This document shows positions 54,387-62,959 of a stretch of DNA of 64,000 bases, piece after piece (position 1 is the stretch's first letter; every line of letters begins with the position of its first letter). The DNA comes from Thermoplasmatota archaeon. GTDB lineage: Archaea > Thermoplasmatota > Thermoplasmata > UBA10834. The stretch spans positions 339,513-403,512 of the forward strand of contig JAHIRF010000005.1 in the NCBI GenBank assembly GCA_018818785.1. The letters are read 5' to 3'. The notes beneath the pieces are model-generated. The model was not told where the DNA came from. It saw only the letters and a program-made list of their open reading frames with translations, and searched no databases. A program made the translations under genes and the position numbers.

Positions 54387-55459
54387 AAGGATTAGTTCTA
54401 GCTGGTGGTTATGGTACTGGGTTGAGGCCGTTGACCCATACTGGCCCGAAGCAGTTGATACCGATCGCTAACAAGCCGAACATCCTGTACTGCATCGAAG
54501 ACCTGCGCGATGCGGGCATTACTGATATTGGCATCATTCTTGGGAACATGATGCCTGAGAAGGTCCAGGAATTCCTCGGTGATGGCTACAAATTCGGGGT
54601 AAAGCTCACTTACATAGTTCAAGGGCAGCCGAAGGGAATTGCCCATGCGGTCAACTGTTCGAAGGAATTCATGGGAGACGATTCGTTCATTGTCTATCTT
54701 GGAGACAATTTGCTGAAGAATGGGATCAAGGCGATACCCGCGAAGATGGTTGATGAGATGGCAGACTGCGTGATATCTCTGATGCCCGTGAAAGAACCTC
54801 AGAGATACGGGATAGCAGAACTCTCCGAGGATGGCAAAAAGGTTCTCAGAACTGTCGAGAAACCAAAGGAGCCGAAGTCCGACCTCGCAGTCATCGGCAT
54901 CTACGCCTTCAACTCGTCATTCTTTGAGATATACCCGAAGCTCAAGCCTTCGTGGAGGGACGAGATGGAGGTAACCGATGCGATCTCCCTGTTGATAGAC
55001 TCCGGATTCAAGATCGTGCCCCACAGGGTCGAAGGCTGGTGGAAGGACACTGGAAGACCCGAGGATATCCTTGAGGCGAACCATCTCATCTTGGATGGCA
55101 TCGAATCATCCAACGAGGGAGTCGTCGAGGGCGGTTGTTCAGTTCTAGGCAGGGTCAGAATCGGGAAGGGGGCCATCATCTCTGAAAGCTCTGTTATTCG
55201 AGGTCCAGCAGTAATCGGAGAGGATTGCAGAATTGGTCCGAACGCGTATGTGGGGCCGTACACCGCCGTTGGCGACAGAAGTCAAGTCATTTCCGCTGAG
55301 GTAGAAGACTCGATAGTGATGGAGGATGCGGTCATCAACATCGAGAGAAAGATTGTGCGAAGCCTTATCGGCAGACATTCACGGATAATCAGTTCCAGCG
55401 GCCTTCTCCCGAAGGGGGAGCGACTAATCGTCGGAGAGAACACTACCCTGTATCTCTAG
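54383..55459 (+). CDS. rmlA: Glucose-1-phosphate thymidylyltransferase, long form with beta-helix domain
   Basis: 358 residues: nucleotidyltransferase domain (about 1-240) and a C-terminal left-handed beta-helix (about 245-358), the archaeal long form. 'GLVLAGGYGTGLRPLTHTGP' then 'KQLIPIANKPNILY'. The signature is normally GGxGTRLRP; here Gly13 replaces the Arg (GGG at 54419-54421), an unusual change since this Arg contacts the triphosphate. 'IVYLGDNLLKNG' (catalytic Asp), 'EKPKEPKSDLAVIGIY' and 'WWKDTGRPEDILEAN' are as expected. Completes the dTDP-rhamnose set. Activity may be reduced if the base is real. Confidence 0.88.
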   Translation: MKGLVLAGGYGTGLRPLTHTGPKQLIPIANKPNILYCIEDLRDAGITDIGIILGNMMPEKVQEFLGDGYKFGVKLTYIVQGQPKGIAHAVNCSKEFMGDDSFIVYLGDNLLKNGIKAIPAKMVDEMADCVISLMPVKEPQRYGIAELSEDGKKVLRTVEKPKEPKSDLAVIGIYAFNSSFFEIYPKLKPSWRDEMEVTDAISLLIDSGFKIVPHRVEGWWKDTGRPEDILEANHLILDGIESSNEGVVEGGCSVLGRVRIGKGAIISESSVIRGPAVIGEDCRIGPNAYVGPYTAVGDRSQVISAEVEDSIVMEDAVINIERKIVRSLIGRHSRIISSSGLLPKGERLIVGENTTLYL

Positions 55460-55482
55460 ACGGCATCCGCGGTATCCTACGG

Positions 55483-56519
55483 TCAATCGTCCGGTTTCCG
55501 GACCAGGATCCATATCCTGGGCGAGAGCAGGTCGCTGGTGGTCAAGTTCTCCTTCAGCCTCCTGCACTGCGCCAGAGTCTCCCGGTCGATGGCGGCTAGA
55601 CCGCTCCGGTCCTCCCAAGTGCACAGAGCGAGGATGTCGAACCACGCGTCGGAGCAGAAATCCCGCAGGTCCCTATGGTCATCCTGTTCAGGCAGTGGTT
55701 GTAGAAATTCATCGAGACGTCGAGTCCCTGGGGCCTGTACTCTCGTACATAGCGCTCGAAGTCCCCGGCCGACAGCCTCGCATGTCCGTATGGGAAGTCG
55801 AGCGTGCACAAGCTGTGTCCCCCCTCCAGGCTGTAGAACGAGTTGTAATCGTGGAAGCTCATTCCCCCAGGACGAAGGGCCCTGAACATGTTCGCCATGG
55901 CCTTCCGGGGATCTGTGATGTGCTCAAGCGTCTCCCAGCTGACTATCAGGTCATATGCGTTCTCCCTGTCCAGGTCTCCTACGTCAAGGTCGAAGAAATC
56001 GACACGGTCTGCGACCGCCCCGTCGCGGAACGATTTGGCGCACGCCGTTCTGAGGTCCGACAGTCGCCGAGTCTGCTTGTCGAGCGATTGCGTGTCAGGC
56101 TCCCCACCCATCCCCTGAAGCACGCCGTACACCGGGATGTCTATGGCGTCGACGTGCTTGGCACCGAGGGTCGCCACCGCATACGAGTTTCGCCCGTCGT
56201 GACAACCAACCTCAAGTACGTCCTTGCCAGCCACGTCGAAACCGAACTTTTACAGGAACTCGTTCACCGTCTGCGTCTGTCTCACGGTACTGTCCGGGTT
56301 GAACTTGACCGAGGAAACGTCGGGCGGCGGCAGGAACATGTCACGCCAGTTGGGTTTGACCAGGTCCCGATATCCCTTCAGTCTCTCATGGCCGTATCCG
56401 GACGAGTCGTAGAACACGCCCTCTCGTGGCAGTTTCCTGGTGGAATCCGCAATCTCCTCCATACCCTCCGTTCTGCAGCGGACAATGTCGTAGCCGAATC
56501 GCCGCATGACTGACGCCAT
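55483..56519 (-). pseudogene. Broken SAM-dependent methyltransferase
   Basis: Reading from ATG 56519 (GAGGAG just upstream, a box A near 56596-56603), the frame gives 'ASVMRRFGYDIVRCRTEG', reaches an in-frame TAA at 56250-56252 (...VNEFL, stop, KFGFDVAGKDV...) and continues in the same frame with motif I 'DVLEVGCHDGRNSYAV', 'YDLIVSWETLEHI' and 'FRALRPGGMSFHDYNSF'. At about 55674 one base is missing: frame one ends in 'NHCLNRMTIGTC', the next frame gives 'RDLRDFCSDAWFDILAL' to 'LLSPRIWILVRKPDD'. Repairing both gives a 345-residue protein whose length comes out exactly. It belongs to the class I methyltransferases that modify sugars or lipids. Either a decaying gene or two sequencing errors. 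Confidence 0.85.
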
Positions 56520-56664
56520 GCGTCTCCTCAAATTCAGACTTATACCCACCAAGACCCAGTCACGCGGTTCCGTGAGCTGGATGATTGCGTGAGCTATAAA
56601 CCTTATGCGGACACGAGTCGGGACGTCCATGCCGCGGATCTCCTGAAGCGCATACGCGCCGGAA

Positions 56665-57456
56665 TCATCCGTCCAAGTCGTTCTCGCCATCGGCGAGAGA
56701 ATCATCTTCAAGGGATTTCTGGTATCCCGCATCCCTCGGGATTCCCCGATTGATGTCCGCCAACTCGGGCATCCTCGAAAGCAGTTCGAGGACCTCCTCG
56801 GTCGTGAAGAAGCGCCCCTCCTCGTACAGATGCTTGTGGATCTCTCTCACGAGCTCGAGGTCCCTCTCCTCGTCGACGCTCCATCTGTACGACGAACAGT
56901 CGCGGTCCATCCCGACCGCCCCTATACGGAACAGGTGCTCGTTCTTCCATATGTACGGCGTCACGTGCTCCCGTTCGGATTTCAGTCTCGCTTCCCTCCA
57001 CGCCCTTTCAAGGGCTGCGAAGGAGAACACCTCGGTATCCAGGCCGTTCGGGTACCTGCTGGGCCTCGCCATCCCGACGTAGTCGTACTTGTCACTGTTG
57101 TCGATGTAGTGGCGGACCATTCGGTCGATCAGCTGTGGGTCGATGAGCGGACAGTCGGCGGTTATGCGGACGATCACGTCGGCGCGGTAGGCCTTGGCGG
57201 CCTGGTAATATCGGTCAAGGACGTCATCCTCGCTCCCACAGAACGTGCCGACTCCGTTCTTCTCGGCCAGGTCCTTGACGGCCCGGTCCTCTTCATTCGT
57301 CGTCGTGGCGACCACGACCGTTCCGACCTCGGCACACCCTTTGGCGCGGTTGACCACATGCCACAGCATCGGCTTTCCTGATATCAACTTCATGACCTTG
57401 CCAGGGAGTCTGGACGACCCCATCCTGGCCTGGATGATCATGACGACCCTGCTCAT
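56665..57456 (-). CDS. pseF: CMP-sugar cytidylyltransferase (PseF/SpsF type)
   Basis: 263 residues. Activates a nonulosonic acid with CTP. 'VVMIIQARMGSSRLPGKVM' is the nucleotide-binding start (SpsF/PseF signature QARMxSxRLPGK), 'SGKPMLWHVVNRA', 'DVIVRITADCPLIDPQLID' (metal-binding DCP), 'YPNGLDTEVFSFAALERAW' and 'YRWSVDEERDLELVR' (VDxxxD). Overlaps pseI by 4 bases on the same strand. Position in the pse cluster supports CMP-pseudaminic acid or a related sugar; sequence alone cannot fix the isomer. Confidence 0.87.
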   Translation of the reverse strand: MSRVVMIIQARMGSSRLPGKVMKLISGKPMLWHVVNRAKGCAEVGTVVVATTTNEEDRAVKDLAEKNGVGTFCGSEDDVLDRYYQAAKAYRADVIVRITADCPLIDPQLIDRMVRHYIDNSDKYDYVGMARPSRYPNGLDTEVFSFAALERAWREARLKSEREHVTPYIWKNEHLFRIGAVGMDRDCSSYRWSVDEERDLELVREIHKHLYEEGRFFTTEEVLELLSRMPELADINRGIPRDAGYQKSLEDDSLADGENDLDG

Positions 57457-58472
57457 AGGTCCACCACTTCCTCCGTGAGAAGATCACCCTTCCTCAGGGC
57501 GCGTTTCGTCGCGCGCCCGATGATCGTCTCGAATCTCTTAGGAGGGATGGCACCTTCCGGCGCAGGCCTCACTATCATCAGAAGACCCCTTTCCAGGAGG
57601 GCGCCCTTCGGGATGTCCTCCGCCGCGTATATGGCTCTTCTCTGAAGCCGCGTGACGACATCTCTGCCCGAAGGCTCCAGACTACCGTCGCCCAACATCC
57701 TCTCGACCTCCCGTATCCCGAGGACCATCTTCCCGAACTCGTCTGGCTCCGTCGCGTAGGAGTGGTCGGGCCCCGCGAGCTTTCTGGATGTCGTGAGATG
57801 CTTCTCGATGATGTTCGCACCCATCGCGACAGCTGCAGTCGCCGCTCCAGCGATGGTCGTGTGGTCGGAAAAGCCGACGGGGCACCCGAATTCCGTCTTG
57901 AGAGTCAGCATGGCCCTCAGGTTCAACTCGTCCACCTCTGTGGGATACTGAGAGATGCAGTGGAGCAGCGCGACACTCGCGTTGCCCGTAGCGTGGGCCG
58001 CGTCGACGGCGTCCCGTATCTCAGACTCGTTCGCCATCCCAGTGGAGAGCAACATCGGCTTCATCTTGGTCGCGACGTACCTGATCAACGGGATGTGGTT
58101 GAGCTCTGCGGACGCTATCTTGAACGCCGGTGCCCCTAGCCCATCGACAAAATCCGCCGACTCCTCGTCGAAGACGCTCGTGAGGAACACGATCTTTCTG
58201 TGTTTCGCGTGATTCATCAGCTCCTCGTGCCATTCTCTGTGCAGCTCGATCCCGGACAACAGTTCGACCGTGTCCTTGTTTGTGAACTCGTTGTACAATC
58301 GTTCCGCCTCGAAGGTCTGGAACTTCACCGCGTCGGCGCCCGCGTCCGAAGCGGCGTCTATCAACTCCTTCGCTTGGTCCAACTTGCCGTCGTGATTCGA
58401 CCCTGCCTCTGCGATTACGAAGCAGGGATGCCCGTCGCCGATTTCTCTGTCCCCTATCCTGATGCTGGCCAT
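57453..58472 (-). CDS. pseI: Nonulosonic acid synthase (PseI/NeuB family)
   Basis: 339 residues. Condenses phosphoenolpyruvate with a 6-carbon amino sugar to form a nonulosonic acid. 'CFVIAEAGSNHDGKLDQA' (NeuB start with the EAGxNHxG metal site), 'GADAVKFQTFEAERLY', 'KPMLLSTGMANESEI', 'LLHCISQYPT', 'GFSDHTTIAGAATAAVAMGA' and 'NIIEKHLTTSRKLAGPDHSYA', then a C-terminal SAF (antifreeze-like) domain from about residue 275 ('AIYAAEDIPKGALL'). Placed between pseC (gap 11) and pseF (overlap 4). PseI is favoured over NeuB/LegI by the adjoining PseB. Confidence 0.9.
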   Translation of the reverse strand: MASIRIGDREIGDGHPCFVIAEAGSNHDGKLDQAKELIDAASDAGADAVKFQTFEAERLYNEFTNKDTVELLSGIELHREWHEELMNHAKHRKIVFLTSVFDEESADFVDGLGAPAFKIASAELNHIPLIRYVATKMKPMLLSTGMANESEIRDAVDAAHATGNASVALLHCISQYPTEVDELNLRAMLTLKTEFGCPVGFSDHTTIAGAATAAVAMGANIIEKHLTTSRKLAGPDHSYATEPDEFGKMVLGIREVERMLGDGSLEPSGRDVVTRLQRRAIYAAEDIPKGALLERGLLMIVRPAPEGAIPPKRFETIIGRATKRALRKGDLLTEEVVDL

Positions 58473-58483
58473 TCAAATCCTCT

Positions 58484-59617
58484 TCAGGGTTCCTTCTTAT
58501 CGTAAGCCGCGAGCTTGTCACAGATGAACCTGACGTCCTTCTCTTCGAGCGAGGGGTGAAGCGGCAGAGTCAGTATCCTCTGGAACACGTCTTCGGTTAC
58601 CGGGAAATCCTTTGGACTCAACTTGAACCTTCCTCTGTAGTAGGTGAACCTGTATGTCGGTATGTAATGGACGTGAGCGCCGATGCCGTGCCCCCTCAGA
58701 TATTTGAAGAGCCCGTTCCGGTCCTTCCCGTTCACCAGGACGGTGAACAGGTGCCAAGCGTGCTTGACGTCCCCGTCGACCTCGGGCGGTTCGACGTACT
58801 CGATGCCAGGCAGCGTCTCCTGGTACATCTTCGCCAATCGGGTCCTCTCGTCAATGAACGATTCCAGCTTGGCCAGTTGTGATATTCCGAGGGCGCATTG
58901 GAGATCCGTTATCCGGTAGTTGTGGCTCAGCGCGCTCACATCGTAGACATAGTCGAGCCCCTTCTCCAAGCCCTCCGGAGTCTCCTTGGTTATTCCGTGA
59001 TGCCGCAGCATCTTGAGTCTGCCATCAAGATCCTCGCTATCCGTCATGACCGCCCCGCCTTCGCCCGTCGTGATGTGCTTCACCGGGTGGAAGCTGAAAA
59101 TGGTCATATCGGCGAAAGTGCCGACCTTTCTGCCGCGGTATTCCGCCCCGAGGGCATGGCATGCATCCTCTATCAGGTGCAGGCCGTGTTGGTCTGCGAT
59201 CTCCCTCATCTCGTTCATCCTGCACGGATGTCCAGCGTAGTCGACGTAGATGACGGCCTTCGTGTTCTTCGTGATATTCTTCCTCACACTCTCAGGGTCT
59301 ATGTTCCGCGTTCCCGGTTCTATGTCCGCGAAGACCGGCTGGAGGTTGTTGTGCAGAATGGAATTCGCCGTCGCCACGAATGTGAACGGGGTTGTGATGA
59401 CCTCCGAGCCTCGAGGCAGGTCGAGCGCCCTCACCGCGATGTCCAATGCACTAGATCCCGAGCTGATGACTGTCGCGTGCTTCGCCCCGACTCGGTCACA
59501 CAAGGCTTCCTCGAACTCGCGGACCTTGGGGCCGGTGGTGATCAGGTCGCTCCTGAGCACCTTCGCTACCTCTTCTATATCAGCATCGTCGATGTTCTGG
59601 CGCCCGTAGGGTATCAT
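58484..59617 (-). CDS. pseC: DegT-family aminotransferase, probable PseC
   Basis: 377 residues, PLP-dependent. Amino group transfer to the C4 keto sugar produced by PseB. 'AKHATVISSGSSALDIAVRAL', 'VITTPFTFVATANSI', 'IEDACHALGAEYRGRKVG', and the PLP lysine in 'TIFSFHPVKHITTGEGGAVM' (contrast with the His in the gene at 43551). ATG 59617 overlaps the stop of the 57-residue frame upstream (ATGA), so translation may be coupled. 'UDP-4-amino-4,6-dideoxy' product inferred from family and neighbours. Confidence 0.87.
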   Translation of the reverse strand: MIPYGRQNIDDADIEEVAKVLRSDLITTGPKVREFEEALCDRVGAKHATVISSGSSALDIAVRALDLPRGSEVITTPFTFVATANSILHNNLQPVFADIEPGTRNIDPESVRKNITKNTKAVIYVDYAGHPCRMNEMREIADQHGLHLIEDACHALGAEYRGRKVGTFADMTIFSFHPVKHITTGEGGAVMTDSEDLDGRLKMLRHHGITKETPEGLEKGLDYVYDVSALSHNYRITDLQCALGISQLAKLESFIDERTRLAKMYQETLPGIEYVEPPEVDGDVKHAWHLFTVLVNGKDRNGLFKYLRGHGIGAHVHYIPTYRFTYYRGRFKLSPKDFPVTEDVFQRILTLPLHPSLEEKDVRFICDKLAAYDKKEP

Positions 59618-59787
59618 CTGCTCACCTCGTGTGGAAACGTGCCTCTCGCGACCTCGGTTGCTTCGTCGAATGCCACCGCACTCGATTCGCTGCCCGGGCG
59701 GTTGACGAAGATGCGCGTCCCCATCGGAGGGACGCAGGCTGATAGATGGTCATCGGCCATCTTGTCAAGGGTTCCTTCGAACGACAT
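59614..59787 (-). CDS. Small protein (57 residues) coupled to pseC, unrecognised
   Basis: ATG 59787 to TGA 59614-59616. The TGA lies in 'atga' with the pseC ATG, the same coupling seen for other operon pairs in this region. The sequence (MSFEGTLDKMADDHLSACVP, then PPMGTRIFVNRPGSESSAVA) is acidic, without a signal or helix, and not recognised. The box A 'gttaataa' about 50-60 bases upstream would start a transcript just before it. A leader peptide or a real small protein are both possible; coding by chance over 57 codons in GC-rich DNA is not excluded. Confidence 0.4.
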   Translation of the reverse strand: MSFEGTLDKMADDHLSACVPPMGTRIFVNRPGSESSAVAFDEATEVARGTFPHEVSR

Positions 59788-59910
59788 AGGTGCATCAGTC
59801 CTTGTATCTGGGTGGACCGACGCTCCAGATGACCGTTTGGCTTATTAACGGTATTCGTCTACTCTCATCGGCGAAATCGCGCCGCCGAATTCGACGCCAG
59901 GATAGTCAAG

Positions 59911-59918
59911 GTTATATG
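59911..59918 (+). promoter_or_regulatory. Box-A promoter of pseB
   Basis: 'gttatatg', about 30 bases before the probable transcript start near 59940 and 53 bases before ATG 59971. Confidence 0.45.
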
Positions 59919-59970
59919 CCAATTCACTCATGGAGGCAGGTCGACATTCTCTCCCGTGTGGTGAATCAGA

Positions 59971-60954
59971 ATGGAGTGGAGCGAGAAAGTAGTACTGGTG
60001 ACTGGTGGGACCGGTTCCTTTGGGAAGCGGTTCGCAGAAGTGATGCTCAGGGACCATCACCCCAAGAAGCTCATCGTCTTCAGCCGAGATGAGCTGAAGC
60101 AGCACGAGATGCAGAGGGGGGGTTTCGACCACAAGAGCATACGATATTTCATCGGCGACGTTAGGGACGACAAACGTCTTACGCGGGCCCTCGAGGGCGT
60201 GGATATCGTCGTGCACGCCGCCGCCCTGAAGCAGGTTCCCGCCTGCGAATACAACCCCATCGAGGCGGTCCTCACGAATGTCATGGGTGCCAGGAACATC
60301 ATCGACGCATCGCTCGATTGCGGCGTGGAGAGGGTACTGGCGCTGAGCACGGACAAGGCCGTCAACCCGGTCAACCTCTACGGCGCGACGAAGCTCGTGG
60401 CCGAGAAGCTGTTTGTGCAGGCGAACTCGTACGGTGGGAGCAAGAGCACTCGGTTCAGCTGTGTTCGATACGGCAACGTTGTGGGTAGCCGTGGCAGTGT
60501 GATTCCACTGTTCCTGAATCAGAGGAAGGCCGGTCGGTTGACGGTCACAGACCCACGTATGACTCGGTTCTGGATAACGCTCGATCAAGGAGTCCAGTTC
60601 GTGATCTCCTGCATAGAAAATATGCACGGTGGAGAGATATTCGTGCCCAAGATCCCGAGCATGAAGATCACCGATCTCGCGGAGGCGGTCGCTCCCGGAT
60701 GCGAGATCGAGCACAGCGGCATAAGGCCCGGAGAGAAGATACACGAACTCCTGATCTCCGAAGACGAGGTGCGCACTACCATCGAGTTGGATGACAGGTA
60801 CGTGGTGCAGCCGCCCCATCCATGGTGGAAGGAATGGGTGTGGGAGGGCGGCAGGCCGATGGAGGCCGGGTTCAAGTACTCGAGCGATTCGAACAAGGAC
60901 TGGGTCACCGCCGACCAGCTCGGAGAGATGATTCGGGAATTCAATTCTGAGTGA
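59971..60954 (+). CDS. pseB: UDP-GlcNAc 4,6-dehydratase (inverting), PseB
   Basis: 327 residues. First step of the pseudaminic acid pathway: 4,6-dehydration with C5 epimerisation of UDP-GlcNAc. 'VVLVTGGTGSFGKRFAEVML', 'LIVFSRDELKQHEMQ', 'IRYFIGDVRDDKRLT', 'VVHAAALKQVPACEYNPIEA', 'VLALSTDKAVNPVNLYGATKLVAEKLFVQAN' in parts (STDKA and YGATK are the SDR Ser/Tyr/Lys motifs), and 'SCVRYGNVVGSRGSVIPLF' are all PseB hallmarks. Transcribed opposite to pseC/I/F and to pseG, from its own promoter at 59911-59918. Confidence 0.93.
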   Translation: MEWSEKVVLVTGGTGSFGKRFAEVMLRDHHPKKLIVFSRDELKQHEMQRGGFDHKSIRYFIGDVRDDKRLTRALEGVDIVVHAAALKQVPACEYNPIEAVLTNVMGARNIIDASLDCGVERVLALSTDKAVNPVNLYGATKLVAEKLFVQANSYGGSKSTRFSCVRYGNVVGSRGSVIPLFLNQRKAGRLTVTDPRMTRFWITLDQGVQFVISCIENMHGGEIFVPKIPSMKITDLAEAVAPGCEIEHSGIRPGEKIHELLISEDEVRTTIELDDRYVVQPPHPWWKEWVWEGGRPMEAGFKYSSDSNKDWVTADQLGEMIREFNSE

Positions 60955-60968
60955 GGGACCGCAGGAAC

Positions 60969-62024
60969 TCAGCCTACAGACATCTCCTTCATGCAAGTCA
61001 GAGCCCTGGCGACTCCCTTGCCGTCGACGGCTGCCTGGCCCAGTCTTGCCATTTTCGTTCGTCTGTCCTTGTCCGCCATCATCTCGCGAATACTTGCAGC
61101 CATTCTCTGTGGGGTAAGGTCTTCGTGCCAGCCAAGGTCGACAGCCATGCCCCTCTCGGCCAGGAGGGGGGCTCCTCGTCTCTGGTTGTCTGCGACCTGC
61201 ACCAGAAGCGCAGGAACACCCATGAACGCAAACTCGTAGGCGGTCGAACCCGCTGCAGAGACGGCCAGGTCCGCCCAGTCCAGCATTTCGGACATCGACT
61301 GGACATTGCTGAGAACCTCTGCCTCGAGGTTCCCCTCCCGTACCTGGGTGCGGAGTTCGTCGAGTCGCGGGTTCGAGGGACCTACCACTACCTTCAGTTC
61401 GAAATCACTTTCGATATCGGCCATGGCCTGCAAGGCAGTCCCAGTCATGTTGCGTGGGTCGCTCCCGCCGAAGGTGATCAGAGCACGCCTCATCTCATCG
61501 ACACGCTTCTTCTTCCCCTGCCAAGTCCAGAAATCCTGTCGCAGCAGAACGTGGTCGAGGCCCGGCAACAACCGTGAGTCCTTGCCCAATGCCTGGTAGT
61601 TCTGAGCACGGGCATAGACGTTCTGATTGAGCACGATGTCGGCGCTGTAACTCGGCTCATCGGCGAAGTCGTCGATGACGAGCAGGCGCAGCCCCGCCTC
61701 CTTGATCCGAGACTGATAGTCGCTGTGGAGATGGTAGCCGTCCTGAACCACCCAGACTGCTTTGGCATCCCGGGCCTTGGTTATCAGTCCGGATGCATCG
61801 GCGGAGTCGCCGGCGAAATGCAGTGCTTTGGAGACCCTGCAGCCGGATCTGCGCAAGATTTCCTCTAGCATCGGTGCGAGGGGAGCGGTGTGGAATATGA
61901 CCGACCCTCCGAGACGGTTCCAGGCCTGCGCAAGGGCGACGCATCTCATGACATGTCCAGTGCCTGTGACGGGGTCAGCGTCCGCCCTGATGACCAAGGT
62001 CTGGCCCACTATCCATTCACCCAA
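60969..62024 (-). CDS. pseG: UDP-2,4-diacetamido-2,4,6-trideoxy sugar hydrolase (PseG)
   Basis: 351 residues, TTG start 62024 (or GTG 62009). Removes UDP from the 2,4-diacetamido sugar to give the substrate of PseI. 'TLVIRADADPVTGTGHVMRC' (the PseG GxGHxxR motif), 'LLVIDDFADEPSYSADIVLNQN', 'RRALITFGGSDPRNMTGTAL', and 'MLDWADLAVSAAGSTAYEFAF' with 'GVPALLVQVADNQ' are characteristic of the MurG-like GT-B fold of PseG. Converges on pseB (gap 14 bases). It is 250 bases downstream of the acyltransferase gene on the same strand. Confidence 0.9.
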   Translation of the reverse strand: MGEWIVGQTLVIRADADPVTGTGHVMRCVALAQAWNRLGGSVIFHTAPLAPMLEEILRRSGCRVSKALHFAGDSADASGLITKARDAKAVWVVQDGYHLHSDYQSRIKEAGLRLLVIDDFADEPSYSADIVLNQNVYARAQNYQALGKDSRLLPGLDHVLLRQDFWTWQGKKKRVDEMRRALITFGGSDPRNMTGTALQAMADIESDFELKVVVGPSNPRLDELRTQVREGNLEAEVLSNVQSMSEMLDWADLAVSAAGSTAYEFAFMGVPALLVQVADNQRRGAPLLAERGMAVDLGWHEDLTPQRMAASIREMMADKDRRTKMARLGQAAVDGKGVARALTCMKEMSVG

Positions 62025-62275
62025 GGATTCGTCCTTGATCCCCCAAAGGTCGGTCGTGTGGGATTTTGGGGCAAGCGTATTCAGCTGCGAGTCACCTCCT
62101 CGCCCCAGGAATGGAAACGGTCGTAGATGATTCTGCTGCTACGTTTCCTCGGGGACATTTGATGGGATTCCCTTCTGCCTCGGGCATCGCAGCACCCAAT
62201 CTATAACATATACCTTCATTGCACCGTCAAGGGTCCTTCCCCCAAGGTCCGATTCAAATCAAGTTCACGGAAGCG

Positions 62276-62902
62276 TCATTCGCTACCGTTCAAGGCCGCC
62301 TTGAGTTTCACTTCCAGTTCCAGGGCGTTCATGTTTCGTGGCTTGCCCGCCTTGCAGGGTATGCCCCAGTATATCGTCCATGGGTCGAGATTCTTGGTCA
62401 CGAGGCTCATGGCGCCGACGGCTGCACCCTCGCCGATCTGTACCCCTGGCATGACGATGGACCCCGCCCCGACAATCGAGTGCCGTCCAAGTCGCACCGC
62501 CCCCGCGACCTCTCTCTTGTATTCCGCAGGGACCGTCGGATTGGTCATCCATTCGCCGGAATAGTCGTCACTGGTAGAGTAGACGAGCACCCTGGCCGAT
62601 AAACCACTGAAATCATCCATGACAACGCCGTTCTGTCCGTAGACGGCGGTGTATGCGGCGATATGGATGTATGATCCGAGGGTGACAAGCCCGCTCAGTA
62701 CGGTGAAGTCGTCTATGCGCACATTGTCACCGATGCTGACCTTGTCTGGGTTGTAGATGCTCGACTTGCGACTTATGCGTACGTCATCGCCATATTCCTT
62801 GAGGCCAAGGTCCTTCATTTCAGTGGCAGTGTAGAACGTCTCCATCGGTGACCCGAGGACGGTAACTCGATAGCCGTTTATTATGGGTTCGGTAATCTGC
62901 AC
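62276..62902 (-). CDS. Left-handed beta-helix acyltransferase
   Basis: 208 residues, GTG 62902. Hexapeptide repeats dominate residues 35-190: 'SKSSIYNPDKVSIGDNVRID', 'YIHIAAYTAVYGQNGVVMDD', 'RLGRHSIVGAGSIVMPGVQI', 'GEGAAVGAMSLVTKNLDPW'; ends with the trimeric C-terminal part. Galactoside/sugar O- or N-acetyltransferase family. A canonical PseH (GNAT type) gene is absent from the cluster, so this enzyme could supply the N4-acetyl (as PglD/WbpD-like enzymes do in other amino-sugar pathways) or O-acetylate the product. Box A 'cgataaatg' on the minus strand just upstream; shares a 57-base divergent region with the SDR gene. Confidence 0.85.
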   Translation of the reverse strand: MQITEPIINGYRVTVLGSPMETFYTATEMKDLGLKEYGDDVRISRKSSIYNPDKVSIGDNVRIDDFTVLSGLVTLGSYIHIAAYTAVYGQNGVVMDDFSGLSARVLVYSTSDDYSGEWMTNPTVPAEYKREVAGAVRLGRHSIVGAGSIVMPGVQIGEGAAVGAMSLVTKNLDPWTIYWGIPCKAGKPRNMNALELEVKLKAALNGSE

Positions 62903-62922
62903 TCAAGGGTCGGCCGACGAAC

Positions 62923-62930
62923 ACATTTAT
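62923..62930. promoter_or_regulatory. Divergent promoter of the acyltransferase and SDR genes
   Basis: 'catttatc' serves as box A about 30-35 bases before the SDR ATG 62960. On the complement it is 'gataaatg', about 25 bases before GTG 62902, which predicts a near-leaderless acyltransferase message. Confidence 0.4.
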
Positions 62931-62959
62931 CGGCTCGTGGCGCGATAGGGTGCCTCGAT

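Noticed and set aside
58898-59848. 316-residue plus-strand frame
   Set aside because: Antisense shadow of pseC; no motif, Arg/Val/His-biased composition.
59845-60996. 383-residue minus-strand frame
   Set aside because: It runs antisense to pseB over its whole length, has no recognisable motif and no ribosome site, while pseB is unmistakable.
62180-62275. Possible tRNA T-arm ('gattcaaatc')
   Set aside because: No D arm, anticodon stem or CCA context around it can be folded into a cloverleaf.
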